Source: Xanthomonas sp. Leaf148
Lineage (GTDB): Bacteria; Pseudomonadota; Gammaproteobacteria; Xanthomonadales; Xanthomonadaceae
DNA length: 64,000 nt
Assembly: GCF_001423585.1 (NCBI RefSeq)
Contig: NZ_LMOP01000015.1
Coordinates: 430-64,429, forward strand
Reading direction: 5' to 3'
The notes beneath the pieces were generated by a model, which saw only the letters and a program-made list of their open reading frames with translations, did not search any database and was not told the origin of the DNA. The position numbers were made by a program, and so were the translations under genes. Of this stretch, positions 57,601 through 64,000 are shown piece after piece. The first letter of the stretch is position 1. Each line of letters starts with the position of its first letter.

Positions 57601-60600
57601 GTCAGCCTCCACACTGGACCTGCAGGCGCAGCGTGCGCTGGTCCTGAATGGTCAGGCACAGGCAGGCAGCGATGCCGCGTTGCGTGGCAACAGCATCGCC
57701 ACCGGAACTGCTGCTGTGCTGAAAAGCGCTGGTTCGATCACCCTGGAGGGCGCGGCAATCGACAGCCGCGGCACGCTCGACGCCGGCAGCGACTTGCGTC
57801 TGCGCAGTACCGGCGCACTGGCATTGGCAGGCGTGGCGCAAGCCAACCGCGACGTCGTACTCAGTGCCGACGGCGCGTTGAGCAACGCCAGTCAGGTCAT
57901 CGCAGGCCGTGACCTATCGGTGCAGGCAGCCACTGTCAGCAATGCTGTCACGGGCACGCTGGCTGCACAGGGTGGCGTCACACTCACCACTGGCACATTG
58001 CAGAACGCAGGCAGCGTGCAGAGCGGTGGCGATTTACGCATGACTGCCACTAGCATCGACCAGAGCGGTGCCGCCATTGCTGGTAAGGCGTTGACTGTCA
58101 CGGCGACCGGGCTGGTCGATAACCGCGGCAACCTGATCGCCAAGGACGCGTTGACCGTGGACGCAGGCACCCTGCGCAGCAGCGGGCAGCTTGGCAGTGA
58201 AACAGCCAACGTCACGCTGGTCAGCCGCGGCGACATCGCGTTGCAAGGTGTTGTGGCTGCCGCAACCACGTTGCAGGCAACCGCTGCTGGTGACCTGCAG
58301 CAAGGTGGATCGCTCAAGGCGCAGTCGGTCGCATTGCACGCAGGGCGCGATCTGGTTGCAGCAGGCACGTTGCAGTCGGCTTCATCCCTCGACCTGCAGG
58401 CGCAGCGCACGTTGGCGTTGAACGGGCAGGCCGCCACTGGCGGCAACGCAACCCTGCGCGGCGCGACGGTCACCACCGGACAAACTGCTGTCCTGCAAGG
58501 CGGCGGTGCGATCAGTCTTGATGGCGCGGCGATCGACAGCCGCGGCGCGTTGGATGCGGGCACTGATTTGAGCCTGCGCAGCACGGGCAACCTGGCAGTG
58601 GCCGGAGTGGCACAGGCTGATCGCGCTGTCGTGCTGAGCACGGCCGGCGCATTGACCAACGCGGCGCAGGTTGTTGCCGGCCAGAATCTGTCCGTCACCG
58701 CAGCCAGTGCAAGCAACACCGCCACGGGCGTGCTGCTGGCACAAGGCGATACCACGCTGTCTATCGCCGGCTTGCTCGACAATGCAGGCGCGATGCGCGC
58801 AGGCAATCAATTGACGCTTGGTGTCGGCTCACTACGTCAGACCGGCCAGGCTTACGGCTTGCAGCGCTTGGGTCTGACCGCCGCAGGTGCGGTGGACAAT
58901 CGCGGTGATTTGATTGGCGGCAACGGCCTGCGTGTGGAGGCCGCGCAGCTCGCCAGCACTGGTCAGCTCGGTAGCGAGCGCGGCGACGTCGCCTTGATCA
59001 GCCGTGGCAACCTGCAGCTCGACGGCAGCCTGGCAGCGGCGGGCGCATTCTCTGCGCAAGCCGACGGCGCGTTGGCGCAAAGCGGCACCCTGAGTGCAGG
59101 CAGCACGCTCGACCTGCGCTCGAAAAGCGATCTGACCGTTGCAGGTCAGCTACGCGGCCAGCAGATCACGCTGGCCAGCGACGCCGTGGTGCGTCAGCAG
59201 GGCGTGGTCAGTGGTGAGACGATGGGACTGCAAGGCGCGCGTATCGAAAACGCCGGGCAGACCACCGCCGCCGGAAATCTGAGCCTGCGTGCGGGCGAAA
59301 TCAGCATCGCCGGTACGGTTGGTGCAGGCATTGCCGGCGATGGCAACCTGGGAACCGGCAGTACGTTGAGTCTGGTCGCCGATCGCCAGCTGAGTGCCTC
59401 GGGCAAGTTGCTGGCGGGCGGCAATCTGCTGGCGCAGGGGTCCCAGCTGCAGCTGGCTGGTGCGAGCACGCGCGCCACCGGCAATGTCGCGCTGACCACC
59501 GGCGGTAGCCTCGACCATCGTGGCGGTGATCTGCTCGCCGGCGGCACGCTGACCGTGCAGGCAGGCGGCACCATCGATAACGGCCGTCTCACGACGACTG
59601 GCGGCCAACTCCAGGCCAGTCAGCTCAGCATCGATGGCGGCAGTTTGAACAATGCCGGCGGCCGTCTCGTTCAAAGTGGTGCAGGCACGACGCGCGTCAG
59701 CATTGGTGGCGCAATCGACAACACGTTGGGAACCTTGGCCAGCAATGGGCAGGATCTGACCATCACTGCCGCAAGCCTTGAGAATGCGCAGGGACGGATC
59801 GAACATGCTGGTACTGGCACTGCGTCGGTCACCAGCCGTGGCGCATTGGGCAATGCCAACGGTCGCATCGTCTCGCAGGGGACGTTGACCATCGGCGCCA
59901 GCAGCGGCATGAACAATCAGGGGGGCACGGTGGCTGCCGCTGGCGATGCAACGCTTACTGCGGCCAGCCTCAACAATCTCGGTGGTTCGGTCGCTGCACG
60001 CGGTTTGACAGTGCAAAGCGGTGGTGCTGTCGACAACCGTAGCGGCCTATTGCAGGCCAGCGGTGGCGCGATGACGTTGCGTGCCGATAGCCTCAGCAAT
60101 AGCGGTGGCACGCTGCAGGCGGTGAGCAGCGGTGGTGTGGGCGGCAGTCTGCGCGTCGAGCTCACTCGTGGGTTGGATAACGGCACTGGCATCATTGGTG
60201 CCAGTACCGATGCAGTGATCACTGCGGAAAACATCGCAAGCTCCGGTGGCAGCCTGCAAGCCGGGCGTGACCTCAGCGTCACCGCACGCGGCCAGCTGGA
60301 CAATCACCAGAGCGGCAAACTCAGTGCGGGCCGCGATCTCAATGTTGCGGTGACAGGCGCGCTGCTCAACAGCGGCGGCCAGCTCGACGCCGGTAACACA
60401 CTCACCGTATCGGGCGGACGGATCGACAATACGCAGGGCAGCATCGTCAACAATGGCAGCGGTCTGACGCGTATCAGTACCGGCGGTGCGCTGACCAATA
60501 CCAGTGGCAATCTCGGTGGCCGCGGCAGCGTGGTGATCGATGCTGCCAGTATTGCCAATAACAGCGGGCAGCTGGTGGCAGGCGGCGACCTGATCGCCAA

Positions 60601-63600
60601 TACCAACACCTTGAACAATCAGGGCGGCAACATCTATGCCGGCGCAAGCTTCCTGCTGCAGCGCGCAGGCGCCACGCTGAACAATCAGAACGGCAGGATC
60701 AAAGCCGAGCAGGCAGTTCGCCTGAACCTGCAGAGCCTGAGCAATGCCGGTGGTCAGATTGGCGCGGGCAGCATCACCGGCGGCGCTGGCGATGTGGTGA
60801 TCGATACCGTCGGGTTCGATGGTGGTGGCAGCATCCTGGCGCAGAACCTGCTGGATCTGACCTTGCGCAGCGACTACACGCATCGCGCCGGCGCAGATCT
60901 CACCAGTAATGGCGATTTCAACCTGCGTGTGGGCGGCAACCTGGTCAACGAGGCAACGCTCAAGGCAGCGCGCCGCCTGGACATCACCGCTAGCAGTATC
61001 GCCAACCGTGCCGGCGCCAACATCCTGTCCAACGATACCCGCCTCAACGGCGGCAATGTCATCGACAACGCCGGCAGTATTTCCGGCAACGCTGCGCTAT
61101 CGCTGGTGGCAAACAGTGTCTACAACACCGGCAGCATCGTCGGCGGCAATGTGTCGGTGAATACCGGCACGTTGGTCAACGGCGCAGATTTTGGCGGTGT
61201 GACCAACAACACTGCCTATGGTTCGGCCCTGCTGGGTTCCACCGGCAACATGAACCTGATCGTGCGCGATCAACTGCTCAATCGCGATGCGCGCATTTTC
61301 AGCCTGCGCAATATCGCCATTGGTGGTGCGCAGGATGGTGGTGGCACCTTGGTGTCGCGCACCGGTGTGGTGAATAACCTGTCGGGCAGTATTGAGGCCG
61401 ATGGAAGCATTTTGATTGCGGCTAGTCAGCTGAATAATCGGCGGCGGGCGATCAATACGACCAGCGTTTCTACCGATCCTGGCGACGATGTGTATTCGGG
61501 TGGCGAGCTCATCGAAGGCAAAGCAATCAGGAATCTGCAGGGTGCGCGTGCGCCTTACCCTTACAGGGGGCTCGCGCCGGGTATTTATCGCAACTACCAA
61601 GTAATCCAGCAGGAACAGCTGTCATCGTCAAGCGCTGAGGGAAAGATTGCTGCAGGCGGAAACATCCTGCTCTCCGGTAGCGTCACAAATAATGCATCCA
61701 CTATCGCCGCTGCTGGGCTTTTCGCAGCAAATCAACGGGGTCTTGGTGGGCTCTCGGACAACATGATTTCCGGCAGCGAGCAATTGTTCAACCAGGCGCT
61801 TGCGTTAAACCAGACGGTTCGCCAGAGTGATGTCGAACATATCGTTACTGCGATCACCAACGACTGCATGCAGCCTGTGGGGCAGAAGGTCGTCTGCTAT
61901 TACGAGGAAGAAGACCAGAGGCTGAATTCCTCGACCACGAGCAGTAGCTATATTGCCCTGGGCGCCAGCATGACCGGAGGCCAAGGCGTCAGCATCAACG
62001 GCGCCAACATCAGCAACGGCGCCGTCGGCAGCGATGGCCGTAACATCAGCGGTGCCTCGCTCAACGGCGTCAGCGCACAAGGTGGATTGAGCGGCCGCAC
62101 GCGGCAGACCGCGGCAAATGTCGGTGGTCAGGCCGTCATCGGTCGGGCCAATGGCGGTGCAGCCAGCATCAGCGTGGCGAGCAATACTGCCGGCAACGCG
62201 GGTGCGCAGGTTGGCGCGAATACGCAGGATGCGTCGCTTGCGGCATCTGGCGGCATCGTCGCCATGTCGGTCGCACCGGTCATGTCCAATGACAGTGGCT
62301 TGGTTCGCAGCACCGTTGATCAGGCCAACGTGCAGGCCACCGCTACCGGTGGCGGCGTCGTAGCTGGGGCTGGCGAAAGCCGCACCCGCATCGATCCGGC
62401 CACCATTCCGGTGACCAACATCGTTGGCGGCGGCCAGACCTCGCTGACGCAGATCGATCTGCCCATCGGCGGGTTGTATCGCTTGTCCAATGGCAACGCC
62501 ACCGATCGCACTGCCATGGGGCGCGCGGCAGTCGGCCTCGGCGGCATCAATGCCTGGCGCAGCAATGGGCCGGGCCGTCGCTACCTGATCGAGACCGACC
62601 CGCGCTTCGTCAACTACGACAACTTCATCAGCAGCGACTTCCTGCTGGACAAGCTGGGCGTGGACCCGGAGTGGACCCAGACCCGTCTGGGCGATGGCTT
62701 CTACGAGCAGCGCCTGGTGCTGGACCAGATCACCCAGCTCACCGGCCGCCGCTATCTGGGCAACTACGCCGATGGCGTGGCGCAGTACCGCGCCTTGCTG
62801 GAGTCGGGTGTCGCGGCCGCTGGTCAGCTGCAGCTGAGCATGGGCGTGGGCTTGACCGCCGCCCATGCGGCCGCGTTGACGCAAGACATCGTTTGGATGG
62901 TGGAGCAGCACTACCAGGGCCAGAAGGTACTGGTGCCGGTGGTGTATCTGGCCTCCAACTCGTTGCAGTTGCGCGGTAATGGCGCCTTGATTGCTGGCGG
63001 CAACGTCGAGCTCAACGCCACCAATGCCATGAGCAACCAGGGCGTGATCGCCGGTGCCGACGTCAGCATCACCGCAGGCAACCTGCTCAACCAGGGCCGC
63101 ATCAGCGGCACCGGCAGCGTGGCGCTAGAAGCACGTAACGACCTGTTCAATCAGGGTCAGATCCAGGGCCGCGATGTCGCCCTGGTCGCTGGCAACAACC
63201 TGATCAGCGAAGCAACCAAGGCCATCAACGGCGTCGGCATCCTGTCGGGCATTACTGCCAGCAACACCCTGCAACTGTTTGCCGGCAACGACATGACGCT
63301 GACCGGTACCCGCGTGCAGGCCGACGGCAGTGCGGCCTTGATCGCAGGCAACAACCTCAGCCTTACCCCAAGCGCGTTGCGCGACGATAACGGCCTGCTG
63401 CGCGGCGGCGATGCCGTGTCGGTCATCACCGGCAAGGATCTTATCGTCTCGGCAGGCAACGACCTGCAACTGCAGGGCGTCACCATCAAGGCCGGCGGCA
63501 GCGCCGCGCTGCAGGCGGGTAACGACCTCTCGCTGACCCCGACCACCGGTCTGGACGGCAAGGTCGCCACGCGTACCACCATCAGTACCGGGGACAGCCT

Positions 63601-64000
63601 GCAACTCACCGCAGGCAACGACCTGACCATCCGCCAGGCAAACGTCAGCGCCGGCGGCGATCTGATCGCGGCAGCAGGCAACAATCTCAACGTCGAGTCG
63701 GTGCTCAACGACAGCGAAACCAACAGCTACAAGACACGCGAGGGCAAAACCCGCGTCACCACGACAACCACGACCCAAACCATCGATCAACAAGCACTGA
63801 CGGCCGGCGGCAACCTCATCCTCAGCGCCGGCAATGACGTCAATCTGGTCGCGGCCAAGCTGGACGCCGGCAAAGGCCTAGGCATCAGCGCCGGCAACGA
63901 TATCAATGCCAGCACGCTGACGACGGTGGACACCAGCAACACCCTGGAAACGCGCAAGCGCTTCAAGCAGACCACCGCGACCAGCGATGAAACCGTCTAT
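54611..64000 (+). CDS. fhaB: Filamentous hemagglutinin FhaB, remainder (frame +1 relative to the start; 3' end outside window)
   Basis: Open from about 54611 through base 64000 with no stop at the points I checked (frame confirmed near 57.2, 58.8, 60.5 and 64.0 kb). More than 3,100 residues of hemagglutinin beta-helix repeats (AGRDL, GAAIDSRG, STGQLGSE, LDNRGNL). A different, non-repeat block at about 62.58-62.95 kb (YLIETDPRFVNYDNF, LGDGFYEQRLVLDQITQLTGRRY) is conserved in FHA/CdiA-like exoproteins. After it FHA-2-like repeats resume (AGNNLIS, AGNDLTI). Whether the unseen C-terminus is an adhesin end or a CdiA-type toxin cannot be told. It is disconnected from its own start by the frameshift near 54.61 kb, unless this is a sequencing error or is bypassed. 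Confidence 0.85.
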   Translation, partial: MQSGSAIALNAASIDALGTLDAASALRAVGSGDVRMGGLAQAGQGAEIQAGGRLDVQGRLIAADTLVLNAAAIDIAQRGAVSAGTDLDLRSAGALSNAGSGYAGRDLRVQANNLTTTGSVSAARDVQATVVSGLVNAGTIVAGNALTVDATQLESRGDIGSQRGDATLRSRAGLSLSGNTVAGGTLALDAGTDARIAGAVNAASVNLRSGGDAAVSGTLQSTRGALSIATGGALSSDAIVQSAGVLDLQANGALRQRGQLRSGGALQLRGSTVDHDGVIDAGGDLRIASTNGLALSGTVQSAGAATLQAGGLLDNRANVVAAGALQVDAASLRNAQGAAFSSDANARLRSTGSFDNAGSLYAGNALQLAADTLTQSGRVGSGNTLSASVAGALDNTGNIVAKNALQIEAGSLRSTGQLGSEAAEVRLTTDGDIALQGVVAAGTSLQATAGGDLQQAGSATAQTMVLAAGRDLTAAGTLRAASTLDMQAQRTLTFAAQGQVGGDAALRAATVINSQGAVLQAGGAIALDGAAIDSRGTLDAGSDLQMRSDGDLSLAGIAQSGRDVRLSAANAVSNAAQVVAGRNLTVQAQRLDNTAAGVLAGEGNVSLTTTAQLNTAGRVQAGGDMQLTAAALDQSGSVSAGKAMTVAVAGTLDNRGTLIAKDAMQIDAGTLRSTGQLGSERADVTLASQGVMQLGGVVAAATTLRATAGSALEQAGVLNGQSIALQAGRDLTLRGTLNSASTLDLQAQRTLALNGQAASAGSAVLKGATIATGGTAVLQSGANITLDGAAIDSRGSLDAATDLSVVSAGDLTLGGIAQAGRDVALTATGALRNGAQVVAARDLSVQAASAENLTNATLGAMRDLRVEIAGALDNSGTLHGERGLALSTGSLLQRGRLYSGDAISIASTGAFDNRGQLVSGKDLSIAAGSITSTGQLGSVNGALTLISQNAIDLQGLVSAATTLQATAVGDLVQSGSLTAQTVGLQAGRDLTAGGTLQSASTLDLQAQRALVLNGQAQAGSDAALRGNSIATGTAAVLKSAGSITLEGAAIDSRGTLDAGSDLRLRSTGALALAGVAQANRDVVLSADGALSNASQVIAGRDLSVQAATVSNAVTGTLAAQGGVTLTTGTLQNAGSVQSGGDLRMTATSIDQSGAAIAGKALTVTATGLVDNRGNLIAKDALTVDAGTLRSSGQLGSETANVTLVSRGDIALQGVVAAATTLQATAAGDLQQGGSLKAQSVALHAGRDLVAAGTLQSASSLDLQAQRTLALNGQAATGGNATLRGATVTTGQTAVLQGGGAISLDGAAIDSRGALDAGTDLSLRSTGNLAVAGVAQADRAVVLSTAGALTNAAQVVAGQNLSVTAASASNTATGVLLAQGDTTLSIAGLLDNAGAMRAGNQLTLGVGSLRQTGQAYGLQRLGLTAAGAVDNRGDLIGGNGLRVEAAQLASTGQLGSERGDVALISRGNLQLDGSLAAAGAFSAQADGALAQSGTLSAGSTLDLRSKSDLTVAGQLRGQQITLASDAVVRQQGVVSGETMGLQGARIENAGQTTAAGNLSLRAGEISIAGTVGAGIAGDGNLGTGSTLSLVADRQLSASGKLLAGGNLLAQGSQLQLAGASTRATGNVALTTGGSLDHRGGDLLAGGTLTVQAGGTIDNGRLTTTGGQLQASQLSIDGGSLNNAGGRLVQSGAGTTRVSIGGAIDNTLGTLASNGQDLTITAASLENAQGRIEHAGTGTASVTSRGALGNANGRIVSQGTLTIGASSGMNNQGGTVAAAGDATLTAASLNNLGGSVAARGLTVQSGGAVDNRSGLLQASGGAMTLRADSLSNSGGTLQAVSSGGVGGSLRVELTRGLDNGTGIIGASTDAVITAENIASSGGSLQAGRDLSVTARGQLDNHQSGKLSAGRDLNVAVTGALLNSGGQLDAGNTLTVSGGRIDNTQGSIVNNGSGLTRISTGGALTNTSGNLGGRGSVVIDAASIANNSGQLVAGGDLIANTNTLNNQGGNIYAGASFLLQRAGATLNNQNGRIKAEQAVRLNLQSLSNAGGQIGAGSITGGAGDVVIDTVGFDGGGSILAQNLLDLTLRSDYTHRAGADLTSNGDFNLRVGGNLVNEATLKAARRLDITASSIANRAGANILSNDTRLNGGNVIDNAGSISGNAALSLVANSVYNTGSIVGGNVSVNTGTLVNGADFGGVTNNTAYGSALLGSTGNMNLIVRDQLLNRDARIFSLRNIAIGGAQDGGGTLVSRTGVVNNLSGSIEADGSILIAASQLNNRRRAINTTSVSTDPGDDVYSGGELIEGKAIRNLQGARAPYPYRGLAPGIYRNYQVIQQEQLSSSSAEGKIAAGGNILLSGSVTNNASTIAAAGLFAANQRGLGGLSDNMISGSEQLFNQALALNQTVRQSDVEHIVTAITNDCMQPVGQKVVCYYEEEDQRLNSSTTSSSYIALGASMTGGQGVSINGANISNGAVGSDGRNISGASLNGVSAQGGLSGRTRQTAANVGGQAVIGRANGGAASISVASNTAGNAGAQVGANTQDASLAASGGIVAMSVAPVMSNDSGLVRSTVDQANVQATATGGGVVAGAGESRTRIDPATIPVTNIVGGGQTSLTQIDLPIGGLYRLSNGNATDRTAMGRAAVGLGGINAWRSNGPGRRYLIETDPRFVNYDNFISSDFLLDKLGVDPEWTQTRLGDGFYEQRLVLDQITQLTGRRYLGNYADGVAQYRALLESGVAAAGQLQLSMGVGLTAAHAAALTQDIVWMVEQHYQGQKVLVPVVYLASNSLQLRGNGALIAGGNVELNATNAMSNQGVIAGADVSITAGNLLNQGRISGTGSVALEARNDLFNQGQIQGRDVALVAGNNLISEATKAINGVGILSGITASNTLQLFAGNDMTLTGTRVQADGSAALIAGNNLSLTPSALRDDNGLLRGGDAVSVITGKDLIVSAGNDLQLQGVTIKAGGSAALQAGNDLSLTPTTGLDGKVATRTTISTGDSLQLTAGNDLTIRQANVSAGGDLIAAAGNNLNVESVLNDSETNSYKTREGKTRVTTTTTTQTIDQQALTAGGNLILSAGNDVNLVAAKLDAGKGLGISAGNDINASTLTTVDTSNTLETRKRFKQTTATSDETVY
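55850..58954 (+). repeat. Four tandem ~777-bp (259-codon) units in fhaB
   Basis: The marker coding STGQLGS recurs at 55850, 56627, 57404 and 58181, exactly 777 bp apart each time, then at 58955 (774 bp). A second marker (S-LD-QAQR) recurs at 56054, 56831, 57608 and 58385, again 777 bp apart. A third (IDSRG) recurs at 56204, 56981, 57758 and 58532. The units are similar but not identical, so they are old duplications under selection to keep length. Confidence 0.9.

Noticed and set aside
55850..58954. Regular tandem repeats considered as a CRISPR-like array
   Set aside because: Units are 777 bp, protein-coding and lack spacers; no cas genes nearby.
53068..63975. Many minus-strand open frames opposite fhaB
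   Set aside because: All are antisense to the hemagglutinin repeats; their repeated Ala/Gln/Arg composition mirrors the repeats on the other strand.

Overview
The window looks like a chromosomal segment of a Xanthomonas species. The DNA is GC-rich with strong third-position GC. The gene order (xylA-xylE, panBC, panD-pgi, a GH3 glucosidase, regBA, pgaABCD, fhaC-fhaB) and the plant-cell-wall enzymes fit a plant-associated xanthomonad, plausibly of the citri/axonopodis group. The genus call is an inference from protein recognition, and the species is not established.

Layout. 1-1.7 kb: end of xylose isomerase and a XylE-type sugar porter. 2.0-3.9 kb: a lower-GC pair, a MASE1-type membrane sensor with a degenerate kinase end and a convergent secreted protein. 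4.1-6.9 kb: a perfect Zur-type operator between a small divergent gene and an operon of a Zn amidase, the zinc-independent GTP cyclohydrolase FolE2 and an unannotated 48-residue membrane-type ORF. 7.1-12.9 kb: tRNA-Glu, pcnB, folK, panB, panC, panD, pgi. 13.1-14.1 kb: a Phd antitoxin / zeta-like toxin pair with twin palindromic operators. 14.1-15.1 kb: gene-free DNA full of repeats and palindromes. 15.2-25.5 kb: PhoX phosphatase with an upstream Pho box, GH3 beta-glucosidase, sodium/sugar symporter, an EAL c-di-GMP phosphodiesterase and a GH5 mannanase.

25.5-38 kb: the RegB/RegA redox two-component pair, ispG, a PAP2 phosphatase, an MHS-type transporter, an Asp/Glu racemase, a tightly overlapping EamA-murB-pyrD-methyltransferase string, a DUF4190 protein, an aminoadipate-semialdehyde-type dehydrogenase and tRNA-Arg(CCT). 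38.6-45.1 kb, next to that tRNA, is a polymorphic-toxin island: a secreted Rhs protein whose tip looks like a Cys/His peptidoglycan amidase, its presumed periplasmic immunity protein, a decayed second Rhs module and a further small gene. 45.2-64 kb is an adhesion/biofilm region: pgaABCD (poly-beta-1,6-GlcNAc) on the minus strand, and on the plus strand fhaC and a giant fhaB that runs off the window end and is broken by a frameshift near 54.61 kb.

The strongest candidates for follow-up are the Rhs toxin/immunity/orphan-module locus, the Zur-controlled amidase-folE2-small ORF operon, the Phd/zeta hybrid TA module, and the frameshifted FhaB with its exact 777-bp internal repeats.
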